64,000 nt of DNA from Streptomyces spiroverticillatus (GTDB taxonomy: Bacteria > Actinomycetota > Actinomycetes > Streptomycetales > Streptomycetaceae): positions 1 through 64,000 of the forward strand of contig BMUX01000002.1 in assembly GCA_014650415.1 (NCBI GenBank), given 5' to 3'. Of the stretch, positions 43,630-52,398 are shown in pieces (the first letter of the stretch is position 1; each line of letters starts with the position of its first letter). The position numbers and the translations under genes were made by a program. Under the pieces are notes generated by a model that did no database searches, had not been told where the DNA came from, and saw nothing but the letters and a program-made list of their open reading frames with translations.

Positions 43630-43839
43630 GTCGCCTCCTCGTACGGGCGCGGATGTGCGCTGCGACCAAGTCTGGGCGGATACCCCGTACGGCGCATGTC
43701 GGACACCGCCGTACGGGGGAGGCATGGTCGGCTTTGCCCAGACTGTACGGGCCCCGCTCTGCCGCCTGTCCGAGGGCGGGCGTACCGTGGAGGGATCCGG
43801 GCCGGGGAGCGCCCGGCGCAGGAATCGGGTGGTGGAATC

Positions 43840-44244
43840 GTGGTGCGGAAGCTGCGCGGGGCCGAGGTCGTACGGATCACCGGAGCCCGCCAGGGCCTCG
43901 CGGAGGACGTACGGGGCAGGCAGCGCCGGTACGTCATCTCGATGGCGATCAGGACGGTCGCGGTCATCCTCGCCGCCGTGCTGTGGAACGTGGAACGTCC
44001 TGTGGCGATCGTGGCGCTGGCGCTGGGCGTGCTGCTGCCGTACGTCGCGGTGGTGATCGCCAACGGCGGCCGGGAGAACGCGAAACCCCTGCCCAGCACC
44101 TTCGTTCCGGCACCGGTGCGGCCCGCGATCGGGCCGCCGCTGGAGGGCACCGTGATGGGCCCCGACGAGGGCCCGTTCCGGGACGCGGAGGCGGCTTCGA
44201 ATGCGGCGGGTCCGGTCAACGAGCCCCGGGGACGGACCACTTAA
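43840..44244 (+). CDS. DUF3099-family membrane protein
   Basis: A 134-aa protein. A charged N-terminal part (KLRGAEVVRITGARQGLAED) precedes two hydrophobic helices (ISMAIRTVAVILAAVLWNVE and RPVAIVALALGVLLPYVAVV). A disordered Pro/Gly tail follows. This layout matches the DUF3099 actinobacterial family. Start GTG 43840 (or GTG 43843), with GGTGG upstream. Function unknown. Confidence 0.78.
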   Translation: MVRKLRGAEVVRITGARQGLAEDVRGRQRRYVISMAIRTVAVILAAVLWNVERPVAIVALALGVLLPYVAVVIANGGRENAKPLPSTFVPAPVRPAIGPPLEGTVMGPDEGPFRDAEAASNAAGPVNEPRGRTT

Positions 44245-44320
44245 CTCCGGCCAAGCTCAAGAAAACCTCAGATCAATCATGACGTTCCGGTGCACCGCAC
44301 CCCGTCCCCCGTGACATACT

Positions 44321-44405
44321 TCGTAGGCGCTCCGCATCCCCCGTCGGAGCGACGGACCGACGCCGGGCAGCTCCCCCCGTGGCTGCTCGGCGTCGCCTTT
44401 TTGTT
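44321..44405 (+). ncRNA. 6C-like small RNA
   Basis: Two hairpins with C-rich loops match the actinobacterial 6C RNA. Hairpin 1 is a 7-bp stem (CGCTCCG 44328-44334 / CGGAGCG 44345-44351) with loop CATCCCCCGT. Hairpin 2 is a 14-bp stem (44358-44371 / 44382-44395) with loop TCCCCCCGTG holding six Cs, followed by a T-run (TTTTTGTTTT) that makes it a terminator. 6C RNA is known in many actinobacteria with such a pair of loops. It starts soon after a weak CATACT -10 (44316). Identification is by structure only; it ends just before the next gene. Confidence 0.65.
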
Positions 44406-44416
44406 TTGGGACTGTT

Positions 44417-44638
44417 GTGGTGAGCGAAGAGAACCCCGTCTGTTCCGCCAAGGGCTGCCGCGTGGACGCGGTCTGGGTGCTGGCCTGGAACAACCCGAAG
44501 CTGCACGCTCCGGAGCGCCGCAAGACGTGGCTGGCCTGCGAGGAGCACCGGGAGCACCTGTCGCAGTTCCTCGGTGTCCGGGGCTTCCTCAAGGACGTCG
44601 TGAAGCTGGCCGACTGGGAAGAGCCTCCTGCCGTCTGA
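44417..44638 (+). CDS. small zinc-ribbon-like conserved protein
   Basis: A 73-aa protein with CSAKGCRVDAVWVLAWNNPK and CEEHREHLSQFLGVRGFL. Two Cys in CxxxxC form and a C-x2-H pair suggest a zinc site. It is a compact protein seen widely in actinomycetes, function unknown to me. The start is GTG (44417 or 44420), only about 12-17 nt after the T-run of the 6C-like RNA terminator, so it may be expressed through that terminator or from a promoter in the same sequence. It is convergent with moaA. Confidence 0.75.
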   Translation: MVSEENPVCSAKGCRVDAVWVLAWNNPKLHAPERRKTWLACEEHREHLSQFLGVRGFLKDVVKLADWEEPPAV

Positions 44639-44663
44639 GGCCCTCCCCCGCCCGGACGTCCGC

Positions 44664-45653
44664 TCAGCCGCCGATCGCCGACATCGGGCGGTCCGGCTGG
44701 AGGAAGGTCGGGTCGTCGAGGCCCGAGCCGGCCTTCTTGCCCCACATGGCGACCTTCCACAGCTCCGCGATCTCCTGGTCCGTGGCGTCCGAGCGCAGGG
44801 CGGCGCGCAGGTCGGACTCCTCGCGGGCGAAGAGGCAGGTGCGGACCTGGCCGTCGGCGGTGAGCCGGGTGCGGTCGCAGGCGCCGCAGAACGGGCGGGT
44901 GACCGAGGCGATGACGCCGACCCGGTGCGGTCCGCCGTCGACCACCCAGCGCTCGGCGGGTGCGGAGCCGCGCGCGGTGTCGCCCTCCTCGGTGAGGGTG
45001 AAGCGGGTGCGCAGGGACTCCAGGATGTCACCGGCGGTGATCATGCCGTCGCGCTTCCAGCCGTGCTGGGCGTCGAGCGGCATCTGCTCGATGAAGCGCA
45101 GTTCGTAGTCGTTCTCGACCGCCCAGGCGAGGAGGTCGGGGGCCTCGTTGTCGTTGAGGCCCGGCATCAGGACGGCGTTGACCTTGACCGGGGTGAGCCC
45201 GGCGTCGCGGGCGGCGGCCATGCCGTCGAGGACGTCCTGGTGGCGGGAGCGCCTGGTGAGGGTCTTGAAGACGTCGGGGCGCAGCGTGTCCAGGGAGACG
45301 TTGACCCGGTCGAGACCGGCGGCCTTGAGGGCGGTGGCGGTGCGCTTGAGGCCGATGCCGTTGGTGGTCAGGGACATCTGCGGGCGGGGCGTGAGGGCGG
45401 CGCAGCGCTCGACGATCCCGACGAGGCCGGGGCGGAGCAGCGGTTCGCCGCCGGTGAAGCGGACCTCGGTGATGCCCAGCTCGGTGACGGCGATGGAGAT
45501 GAGCCGGACGATCTCGTCGTCGGTGAGCAGGTCGGACTTGCCGAGCCACTGGAGGCCCTCTTCGGGCATGCAGTACGTACAACGCAGGTTGCAGCGGTCC
45601 GTCAGTGACACGCGCAGGTCGGTGGCGACCCGGCCATAAGTGTCGATGAGCAC
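44664..45653 (-). CDS. moaA: GTP 3',8-cyclase MoaA (molybdenum cofactor)
   Basis: A 329-aa radical-SAM enzyme for the first step of molybdopterin synthesis. It has the SAM cluster motif CNLRCTYCMPEEGLQWL (CxxxCxxC), the SAM-binding FTGGEPLLRPGL, a second cluster in CGACDRTRLTADGQVRTC, and the C-terminal GG end (MSAIGG) needed for activity. The start is GTG with GGGGAGGGGG upstream. Molybdopterin would also be needed by the Mo-hydroxylase at 26083, but no direct link is shown. Confidence 0.96.
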   Translation of the reverse strand: MLIDTYGRVATDLRVSLTDRCNLRCTYCMPEEGLQWLGKSDLLTDDEIVRLISIAVTELGITEVRFTGGEPLLRPGLVGIVERCAALTPRPQMSLTTNGIGLKRTATALKAAGLDRVNVSLDTLRPDVFKTLTRRSRHQDVLDGMAAARDAGLTPVKVNAVLMPGLNDNEAPDLLAWAVENDYELRFIEQMPLDAQHGWKRDGMITAGDILESLRTRFTLTEEGDTARGSAPAERWVVDGGPHRVGVIASVTRPFCGACDRTRLTADGQVRTCLFAREESDLRAALRSDATDQEIAELWKVAMWGKKAGSGLDDPTFLQPDRPMSAIGG

Positions 45654-45743
45654 TGTGGGCCCCCTCCCCGATGGGTGACTGGTATCTCCGACACTACGCG
45701 ACGGCACTGACAACGCCTGAGGGCCGATTGGCACGAGTCGCGA

Positions 45744-45779
45744 CGGGGCCGCGTCGTAGAGTCCTACGACGCGGCCCCG
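45744..45779 (-). terminator. terminator of the acetate-symporter operon
   Basis: A perfect 16-bp stem, CGGGGCCGCGTCGTAG / CTACGACGCGGCCCCG, around AGTC, 25 nt past the symporter stop on the minus strand. Confidence 0.88.
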
Positions 45780-45803
45780 GGGGTTCGTACGGGAATCGAC
45801 CGG

Positions 45804-47435
45804 TCAGTGGGCACCGGTGCCCGTGAGGGACTTGACCTCCAGCTCGGCGTACTTGCCCTTGTCGGGCTCCTCCTTGGAGAGGATCGAGCCGAGCCAGCCC
45901 AGCAGGAAGCCCAGCGGGATCGAGATCAGGCCCGGGTTCTCCAGCGGGAACCAGGCGAAGTCGACGCCCTTGAACATCGAGGTGGGCTTGCCGGAGACGA
46001 CCGGCGAGAACAGCACCAGGAAGACCGCGGCGAAGAGACCGCCGTAGATCGACCACAGGGCGCCCTGGGTGGTGAAGCGCTTCCAGAAGAGGCTGTAGAG
46101 GATCGTCGGCAGGTTGGCGGAGGCGGCGACCGCGAAGGCGAGGGCGACGAGGCCGGCGACGTTGAGGTCGCGGGCGAGGGCGCCGAGCGCGATGGAGACG
46201 ATGCCGATGAAGACGGTGGCCCAGCGGGCGGCCTTCATCTCCTCCTTCTCGGTGGCCTTGCCGCGCCGGATGACGTTCGCGTAGATGTCGTGCGCGAACG
46301 AGGACGACGAGGCGAGGGTGAGGCCCGCGACCACCGCGAGGATCGTCGCGAAGGCGACCGCGGAGATGACGGCCAGGAGGATCGCACCGCCGGTGGAGCC
46401 CGAGCCGCCGCCGATCTCGAGGGCGGCGAGCGGGGCGGCGGTGTTGCCGGCCTTGTTGGAGGCGGTGATGTCGCCCGGCTTGAGGAGGGCGGCGGCGCCG
46501 AAGCCCAGGACGATCGTCATCAGGTAGAAGGCGCCGATGATGCCGATGGCCCAGTTGACGGACTTCCGGGCGGCCTGCGCGGTCGGGACGGTGTAGAAGC
46601 GGATCAGGATGTGCGGCAGTCCGGCCGTGCCGAGGACCAGGGCGATGCCCAGCGAGAGGAAGTCAAGCTTGGACAGCGCGGTCGCGCCGTACTTGAGACC
46701 CGGCTCCAGGAAGCCCTCCTTGCCGCTGTTGGTGGCGGCGGCGCCGAGGAGTTCGGAGACGTTGAAGTTGAACTTCAGCAGGATCAGGAAGGTGATCAGC
46801 AGGGTGCCCGCGATGAGCAGGACGGCCTTGACCATCTGCACCCAGGTGGTGCCCTTCATGCCGCCGATGGTGACGTACACGATCATCAGGACGCCGACCA
46901 GGGCGACGATGGCGATCTTGCCGCCGTCGCTGGTGATACCGAGCAGCAGGGAAACCAGCACACCGGCGCCGGCCATCTGCGCCAGCAGGTAGAAGATCGA
47001 CACGACGATGGTCGAGGTGCCCGCGGCGGTGCGCACCGGGCGCTGCCTCATGCGGTACGCGAGGACGTCGCCCATGGTGTAGCGGCCGGAGTTGCGCAGC
47101 GGTTCGGCGACCAGCAGCAGCGCGACCAGCCAGGCGACGAGGAAGCCGATGGAGTACAGGAAGCCGTCGTAGCCGAAGAGGGCGATGGAGCCCGCGATGC
47201 CGAGGAAGGAGGCGGCGGACATGTAGTCGCCGGAGATCGCCAGGCCGTTCTGGAAGCCGGTGAACTGGCGGCCGCCCGCGTAGAAGTCGGCGGCGCTCTT
47301 GGTCTGACGGCCCGCCCAGACGGTGATCCCGAGGGTGGCGACGACGAACAGGGCGAAGAGGGTGATGATCAGCGTGCGGTGCTCGCCCGCACCCTCACCG
47401 GCGGCGAACTGCCACCCCATGTTGAGCGTGCTCAT
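45804..47435 (-). CDS. cation/acetate symporter (SSS family, ActP-like)
   Basis: A 543-aa sodium/solute symporter-family protein with about 13 helices. It has the family block DFYAGGRQFTGFQNGLAISG then DYMSAASFLGI, and the later GTAGLPHILIRFYTVP. In E. coli ActP brings in acetate, and the YjcH-type partner encoded just upstream (DUF485) is usual. It overlaps that gene by 4 bp (ATGA), and a terminator follows. Acetate is the likely substrate by family; pyruvate is possible. Confidence 0.88.
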   Translation of the reverse strand: MSTLNMGWQFAAGEGAGEHRTLIITLFALFVVATLGITVWAGRQTKSAADFYAGGRQFTGFQNGLAISGDYMSAASFLGIAGSIALFGYDGFLYSIGFLVAWLVALLLVAEPLRNSGRYTMGDVLAYRMRQRPVRTAAGTSTIVVSIFYLLAQMAGAGVLVSLLLGITSDGGKIAIVALVGVLMIVYVTIGGMKGTTWVQMVKAVLLIAGTLLITFLILLKFNFNVSELLGAAATNSGKEGFLEPGLKYGATALSKLDFLSLGIALVLGTAGLPHILIRFYTVPTAQAARKSVNWAIGIIGAFYLMTIVLGFGAAALLKPGDITASNKAGNTAAPLAALEIGGGSGSTGGAILLAVISAVAFATILAVVAGLTLASSSSFAHDIYANVIRRGKATEKEEMKAARWATVFIGIVSIALGALARDLNVAGLVALAFAVAASANLPTILYSLFWKRFTTQGALWSIYGGLFAAVFLVLFSPVVSGKPTSMFKGVDFAWFPLENPGLISIPLGFLLGWLGSILSKEEPDKGKYAELEVKSLTGTGAH

Positions 47436-47797
47436 TCTCCGGCCTCCAGGCGGGACTTGATCGCTGCGGCCTTCGGGTCGAGCTTGGTCGCCGCGTGCCG
47501 CGAGTAGAACCACGCGATGAGGAAGGTCGTCAGGAACTGGGCGAGTCCGAAGACGAGGGCGACGTTGATGTTGCCGAAGACCTTGGTGCCCATGAAGCCG
47601 CCGGCGTAGTTCGACATCAGTACGTACAGCAGGTACCAGGCGATGAAGGCGACGGTCAGGGGGAAGGCGAACGAGCGGTGGGCACGGCGCAGTTCGCCGA
47701 ATTCCGCGCTCTCCTGCACCGCGACGAACTGCTCCGTCGTGGGCCCGGTGGGCTGGATTTCCGGGCCGCCCTGGGGCGGTGGTGCATCGGTGGTCAC
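47432..47797 (-). CDS. DUF485 membrane protein (YjcH-type partner of ActP)
   Basis: A 121-aa small membrane protein of the DUF485 family with two helices (HRSFAFPLTVAFIAWYLLYV; VALVFGLAQFLTTFLIAWFY). Such proteins are encoded next to ActP-type symporters. The start is GTG 47797 with GAGGAG upstream. It overlaps the symporter start by 4 bp (ATGA), so they are co-translated. Confidence 0.9.
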   Translation of the reverse strand: MTTDAPPPQGGPEIQPTGPTTEQFVAVQESAEFGELRRAHRSFAFPLTVAFIAWYLLYVLMSNYAGGFMGTKVFGNINVALVFGLAQFLTTFLIAWFYSRHAATKLDPKAAAIKSRLEAGE

Positions 47798-47954
47798 GGA
47801 TTCTCCTCGCGACGCGGTCGGAATGGAGGGGGTCAAGGGGACCTCATCTGGACGGGGGCGGACGGCTTGCCTCCCCCTGTCAACGGCACGGCCCGCGGGG
47901 CGTCTCGGTTCAACGGACGCGTTTTCTTTTCCGAACTCATTGATTGCACCCGTT

Positions 47955-47977
47955 GATCAGCGATAGCTTCGCTGGTC
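47955..47977. promoter_or_regulatory. inverted repeat in the protease upstream region
   Basis: GATCAGCGA (47955-47963) and TCGCTGGTC (47969-47977) form a near-perfect 9-bp palindrome with a 5-nt centre, about 60 bp before the protease start. It could be an operator or mRNA hairpin. The 241-bp gap (47798-48038) otherwise shows nothing I can name. Confidence 0.4.
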
Positions 47978-48038
47978 ATGTACCCGTCCAACCGCATTTC
48001 TGCGGTGGGACGTTCGGCACGGATGATGTGGAGATCCC

Positions 48039-49580
48039 ATGGCTCATCTGGGAAGCAGACGGTCTCGCGTACTGGCTCTGCCCGTCGGGCTGGCTCTGAC
48101 CGCCTCTCTCGGAGTGCTCCCGCTGGCTACGGCCAACGCGGCGCCCCTGGAGGCCGCACCCGCGGCAGCCCCCGCGGCGGACGGCCCCAAGCTGTCGTAC
48201 GTCGTCAACATCGAGGGCGGAAAGTCGACGGCCGCGTCGGTCAAGAAGGCGATAGCCAAGGCCGGCGGCACCGTCGTGATTTCGTACGACAAGATAGGCG
48301 TCATCGTCGTCACCTCCCAGAACCCCGAGTTCGGGAAGCAGATCCGCACGGTGCGCGGTGTCGAGTCGGCCGGTGCCACCCGCACCAAGCCGATCTCGGC
48401 CGCGAGCACCACGGACGTCGGCGGCACCAAGGTGCTGACCGAGGCCGAGGCCAAGCAGGCCGCGGCGCTGGCCAAGAAGGCCGACAGCGTGCAGGACCCG
48501 CTGGAGCCGCTGCTGTGGGGTCTGCCGGCGATCCGTGCCGACAAGGCCCACAAGAAGACCCTCGGCAGCAAGCGGGTCAACGTCACCGTCATCGACACGG
48601 GCGTCGACGACACCCACCCGGACCTGGCGCCGAACTTCGACACCCAGGGCTCCGCGAGCTGCGTCGGCGGCAAGGCGGACACCACGCCCGGCGTGTGGCG
48701 TCCGAACGCCGGCGAGTCGGACCACGGCACGCACGTGGCGGGCACCATCGCCGCCGCGAAGAACGGCGTCGGCGTCACCGGTGTCGCGCCGAACGTGCGT
48801 CTCTCCGGCATCAAGGTCGCCAACCCGGACGGCATGTTCTACACCGAGGCGATCGTCTGCGCCTTCGTGTACGCGGCCGACCACGGTGCGGACATCACGA
48901 ACAACAGCTATTACACCGACCCGTGGATGTTCAACTGCAAGGACGACCCGGACCAGGGCGCCCTGGTCGAGGCCGTCGACCGGGCCCAGCGGTACGCCCG
49001 GAAGCAGGGCACCATCTCGGTCGCCTCGGCGGGCAACTCGAACTTCGACCTCGGCGGCAAGGAGATCCAGGACAACTCCAGCCCGAACGACACGACTCCG
49101 GGTCCGCGCACCATCGACCCGAAGAAGTGCCTCGACATCCCGATGCAGCTGGACGACGTGATCACGGTCTCCGCCACCGGCGCGAAGAACCTGAAGTCGT
49201 CGTACTCCAGCTACGGCAAGGGTGTCGTGGACGTGGCGGCCCCCGGCGGCGACTCCACCGCCTACCAGGAGCCGGAGGGTCCGGCGGTCAGCGGCGGCAT
49301 CCTCTCGACGCTGCCCGGCGGCAAGTACGGCTACAAGAACGGCACCTCGATGGCGTCCCCGCACGTCTCGGGCGTTCTCGCGCTGCTGAAGTCGACGCAC
49401 CCGAACGCCACTCCGAACCAGCTGGAGCGGATGCTGACGTCGCAGGCGGAGTCCACCGCGTGCGGTGACCCGTACGACATCAACAAGGACGGCAAGATCG
49501 ACGCCGTCTGCCAGGGCGGGGTGAACGACAACGGCTTCTACGGGGCCGGGATCATCGACGCGCTGCGCGCCGTTCGCTAG
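48039..49580 (+). CDS. secreted subtilisin-like serine protease (S8)
   Basis: A 513-aa exported subtilase. A signal peptide (about residues 1-35, VLALPVGLALTASLGVLPLA) is followed by a propeptide (about 50-115, inhibitor-I9-like YVVNIEGGKSTAASVKKAI). The S8 catalytic triad is D186 (VTVIDTGVDDTHPDL), H229 (SDHGTHVAGTIAAA) and Ser in NGTSMASPHVSGV. Two Cys pairs are probably disulfide-bonded. A C-terminal DINKDGKIDAVCQ stretch looks like a calcium-binding loop. It degrades extracellular protein. ATG 48039 follows GGAG. A bidirectional terminator follows. Confidence 0.93.
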   Translation: MAHLGSRRSRVLALPVGLALTASLGVLPLATANAAPLEAAPAAAPAADGPKLSYVVNIEGGKSTAASVKKAIAKAGGTVVISYDKIGVIVVTSQNPEFGKQIRTVRGVESAGATRTKPISAASTTDVGGTKVLTEAEAKQAAALAKKADSVQDPLEPLLWGLPAIRADKAHKKTLGSKRVNVTVIDTGVDDTHPDLAPNFDTQGSASCVGGKADTTPGVWRPNAGESDHGTHVAGTIAAAKNGVGVTGVAPNVRLSGIKVANPDGMFYTEAIVCAFVYAADHGADITNNSYYTDPWMFNCKDDPDQGALVEAVDRAQRYARKQGTISVASAGNSNFDLGGKEIQDNSSPNDTTPGPRTIDPKKCLDIPMQLDDVITVSATGAKNLKSSYSSYGKGVVDVAAPGGDSTAYQEPEGPAVSGGILSTLPGGKYGYKNGTSMASPHVSGVLALLKSTHPNATPNQLERMLTSQAESTACGDPYDINKDGKIDAVCQGGVNDNGFYGAGIIDALRAVR

Positions 49581-49588
49581 GTGACAGG

Positions 49589-49628
49589 GTGAGGGGTGCG
49601 AGCCGTCGGTACGGCTCGCACCCCTCAC
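49589..49628. terminator. bidirectional terminator between protease and alcohol dehydrogenase
   Basis: A perfect 18-bp stem, GTGAGGGGTGCGAGCCGT / ACGGCTCGCACCCCTCAC, with a CGGT loop, 8 nt past the protease stop. Confidence 0.88.
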
Positions 49629-49635
49629 GCATGTC

Positions 49636-50679
49636 CTACAGCCGCACCATCACCTTGAGAGCCGTGCGGGCGTCCATCGCCTTGTAGCCGTCGGGGACCT
49701 GGTCCAGGGGGACGGTCGCGTCGAAGACCGGGGACGGGTCGATCGTGCCGTTCAGTACGTCGGCCAGCAGCTCCGGGAGGTAGGCGCGGACCGGGGCCAC
49801 TCCCCCGCGCAGGGCGATGTTGCGCCCGAACATCACGCCGAGGTCGAGTCCCGTGGCGCTGCCGTGCGGGACTCCCACGTAGCCGATCGCACCGCCGTCG
49901 CGGGCGATCGAGACAGCCGTGCGCATGGACTGCTCGGTGCCCACGGCCTCGATGACGCAGTGCGCGCCCTGGCCGCCGGTCATCTCCCGTACGGCGTCCA
50001 CCGCCTCCTCGCCCCGTACGGCGACGACGTCCGTCGCGCCGAAGGTGCGGGCGATGTCGGTACGGGCCGTGTGCCGGCCCAGCGCGATGATCCGCTCGGC
50101 ACCGAGCCGCCTGGCGGCCAGTACGCCGCACAGGCCGACCGCACCGTCCCCGACCACCGCGACACTCGCGCCGGGCCGCACACCGGCCCCCACCGCCGCG
50201 TGGTGGCCCGTTCCCATGACGTCGGAGAGCGCCAGCAGGGCCGTGAGCAGCCGTTCGTCGGAGGCGGCGTCGGCGGGCAGCTTGACCAGGGTGGCGTCGG
50301 CGAAGGGCACCCGGACCGCCTCGCCCTGGCCGCCGTCGGAGCCGACCGAGCCCCAGAAGCCGCCCTCGGGGCAGGACGTCATCAGGCCCTCCGCGCAGAA
50401 GTCGCAGGTGCCGTCGGACCACACGAAGGGCGCGACGACCAGGTCGCCCGCCTTGAAGGCGCGCACCTCGGTGCCCGCCTCCTCGACGACGCCCAGGAAC
50501 TCGTGCCCGATGCGCTGCCCGGGCTTGCGGGCCGACTCGCCCCGGTAGGCCCACAGGTCGCTGCCGCAGATGCAGGCGCGCAGGACGCGGACCACCACGT
50601 CGGTGGAGTGCTGGAGAGCCGGATCGGGGACTTCTTCGACGCGGATGTCACGGGGAGCGTGGATGACGGTGGCGCGCAT
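49636..50679 (-). CDS. zinc-dependent alcohol dehydrogenase family protein
   Basis: A 347-aa medium-chain dehydrogenase. It has the catalytic zinc residues in RACICGSDLWAYRG (Cys) and GHEFLGVV (His-Glu), structural-zinc cysteines in DGTCDFCAEGLMTSC, and the NAD-binding VAVVGDGAVGLCGVLAARRL. It oxidises an alcohol or reduces an aldehyde; substrate unknown. ATG 50679 is used. It is convergent with the protease, with a shared terminator. Confidence 0.9.
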   Translation of the reverse strand: MRATVIHAPRDIRVEEVPDPALQHSTDVVVRVLRACICGSDLWAYRGESARKPGQRIGHEFLGVVEEAGTEVRAFKAGDLVVAPFVWSDGTCDFCAEGLMTSCPEGGFWGSVGSDGGQGEAVRVPFADATLVKLPADAASDERLLTALLALSDVMGTGHHAAVGAGVRPGASVAVVGDGAVGLCGVLAARRLGAERIIALGRHTARTDIARTFGATDVVAVRGEEAVDAVREMTGGQGAHCVIEAVGTEQSMRTAVSIARDGGAIGYVGVPHGSATGLDLGVMFGRNIALRGGVAPVRAYLPELLADVLNGTIDPSPVFDATVPLDQVPDGYKAMDARTALKVMVRL

Positions 50680-50698
50680 GGGGGGGCATCCTTGCTGG

Positions 50699-51382
50699 TC
50701 AGAGGGCAGTGCGCCTATCACCGTACGCCGGAACGGCCGAGCCTTCGCGCTGGGGCGAAGCCGTGCGCCCCGGGGCGCGCAGCACGCCCAGGGCCAGCAG
50801 GCACTGCGCCGCCGCGTAGGTGGCCATCACCCAGAAGTCGGGGGCGGGGAGCTGCGGCCACTGGGCCACTCCGGTGGCGATCAGGGTGTCGGACAGCAGG
50901 AACAGCGCGCCGCCGATGCCGGCGTACGGGCCCAGACCGCTCGACCGGAAGGCCATGACGGTGAGCAGCAGGCTGTATCCGGCGACCGGGATGCGCAGGT
51001 CGGCGGGGAGGTCGGCCCACAGGAGCGCCACCGTGCCGACGAGCGCGAGGGCGTACAGCGCGCCCAGCGGGCGGCGCATCGGTGCGCCCTTGAAGAGCAG
51101 CAGGTAGCAGATGTGGCCGAGGGCGAAGGAGCCCATGCCGAGCATGAAGGCGGGGTCCGCGTCGAAGAGCAGCGCGACGTCTCCGCCCCAGCCGAAGAGG
51201 AGCGCCGCCACCAGGAGGCGCGGGCCGCCTCGTACGGCGACGTAACCGGCGAGCAGCGGCATCAGCAGCGGTTTGGTGACGGCGTGCACCGTCCACACGT
51301 CCGCCAGCAGGCCGCCGAGGTCGACGGCGGTGGCGAGGAAGAACGCGGCGAGGAGGGCGCGGGCCGCCCGGTCGCGGCTCAT
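50699..51382 (-). CDS. lysoplasmalogenase (YhhN/TMEM86 family)
   Basis: A 227-aa membrane protein with about eight helices. The family motifs are LFGWGGDVALLFDAD, GMGSFALGHICYLLLFKGA and GGALFLLSDTLIATGV, typical of the YhhN/TMEM86 lysoplasmalogenase family, which cleaves vinyl-ether lysolipids into aldehyde and glycerophospho-base. It overlaps the upstream gene by 4 bp (ATGA). The neighbour belongs to the fatty-acid-hydroxylase superfamily, to which alkylglycerol monooxygenase belongs; the pair suggests ether-lipid breakdown (inference). Confidence 0.88.
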   Translation of the reverse strand: MSRDRAARALLAAFFLATAVDLGGLLADVWTVHAVTKPLLMPLLAGYVAVRGGPRLLVAALLFGWGGDVALLFDADPAFMLGMGSFALGHICYLLLFKGAPMRRPLGALYALALVGTVALLWADLPADLRIPVAGYSLLLTVMAFRSSGLGPYAGIGGALFLLSDTLIATGVAQWPQLPAPDFWVMATYAAAQCLLALGVLRAPGRTASPQREGSAVPAYGDRRTAL

Positions 51383-52314
51383 GCGGCGGGCTCGGGCTGC
51401 TGGGCGGGGGTGGTCGCGGTGGCGGGGGTGTCACCGGTGCTGGTGCTGGCGCCCCTGTCACCCGTGCCGGTGCTCGCGGCGGTGTTCTTCGGCTGCCAGC
51501 CCGGGCCGCCGAAGACACGGCCCGCGCGCTCGCGCCAGGTGCTCGCCGCGCGCACGTCGCGGGCGATGGCCGCGTACTCGTGGGTGGCCACGCGCAGGGG
51601 GTTGTAGGTTTCGATGTTCTTCGTCAGACCGTAGACGGGGCGGTCCGTCTCGGACACGAAGGAGCGGAAGATCCGGTCCCAGATGATCAGGATGCCGCCG
51701 AAGTTGCGGTCGAGGTAGCCGCCCTGCGAGGCGTGGTGCACCCGGTGGTGCGAGGGCGTGTTGAGGACGTACTCGAAGGGGCGCGGCAGCTTGCCGACCC
51801 GCTCGGTGTGCACCCAGAACTGGTAGACGAGGTTCGAGGAGGAGCAGAAGGCCAGCGCAGCAGGGTGGACTCCGCACGCGATCAGCGGCAGGTAGAAGGG
51901 CCACACGGTGAGCGTCGTCCAGGGCTGGCGCAGCGCGGTGGTGAAGTTGAACTTCCGGCTGGAGTGGTGGACGACGTGACAGGCCCACAGGATGCGCACG
52001 ACGTGGTGGCCGCGGTGCGACCAGTAGTAGAAGAAGTCCTGCGCGAGCAGCATCAGCGGAATCGTCCACCACAGCACGGGGATGCGGGCGGGCGTCAGCT
52101 CGTACACCGCCGTGTAGATGGCGACGATCGGGATCTTCCACAGGAAGTCGAAGCCGATGCTGCCGAGCCCCATGGTGATGCTCGTGGCGGCGTCCTTGGT
52201 CTCGTACCCCTCGGCCTCGTCGTCGGGGTGCAGACGGTAGCTGACGATTTCGAGCACGGTGAGCAGGACGAAGGCCGGGATGGACCACAGCACGACATCG
52301 GGCAGGTTCGGCAT
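51379..52314 (-). CDS. fatty-acid hydroxylase / sterol-desaturase superfamily protein
   Basis: A 311-aa integral membrane di-iron oxygenase. The histidine motifs are SHRGHHVVRILW, CHVVHHSSRKFNF and SHHRVHHASQGGYLDRN (eight-histidine set), between about four to five helices. Alkylglycerol monooxygenase of animals belongs to this superfamily. The C-terminal 50 residues are Thr/Gly/Ala-rich and disordered. The lysoplasmalogenase gene overlaps by 4 bp (ATGA). A -10-like TATCGT lies 6 nt before ATG 52314, so it may be leaderless. Substrate not proven. Confidence 0.85.
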   Translation of the reverse strand: MPNLPDVVLWSIPAFVLLTVLEIVSYRLHPDDEAEGYETKDAATSITMGLGSIGFDFLWKIPIVAIYTAVYELTPARIPVLWWTIPLMLLAQDFFYYWSHRGHHVVRILWACHVVHHSSRKFNFTTALRQPWTTLTVWPFYLPLIACGVHPAALAFCSSSNLVYQFWVHTERVGKLPRPFEYVLNTPSHHRVHHASQGGYLDRNFGGILIIWDRIFRSFVSETDRPVYGLTKNIETYNPLRVATHEYAAIARDVRAASTWRERAGRVFGGPGWQPKNTAASTGTGDRGASTSTGDTPATATTPAQQPEPAA

Positions 52315-52398
52315 TCCCGCACGATAGGACGGCGGACCGGGGCTCGACTAGGGGTTGTTACCGACAAGTATGTAAGAAGTTTCGTCAGGAGTCGGGAG

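Noticed and set aside
45807..47507. 566-aa acidic open frame on the plus strand
   Set aside because: Opposite the acetate symporter; composition is a mirror of the real gene and has no motif.
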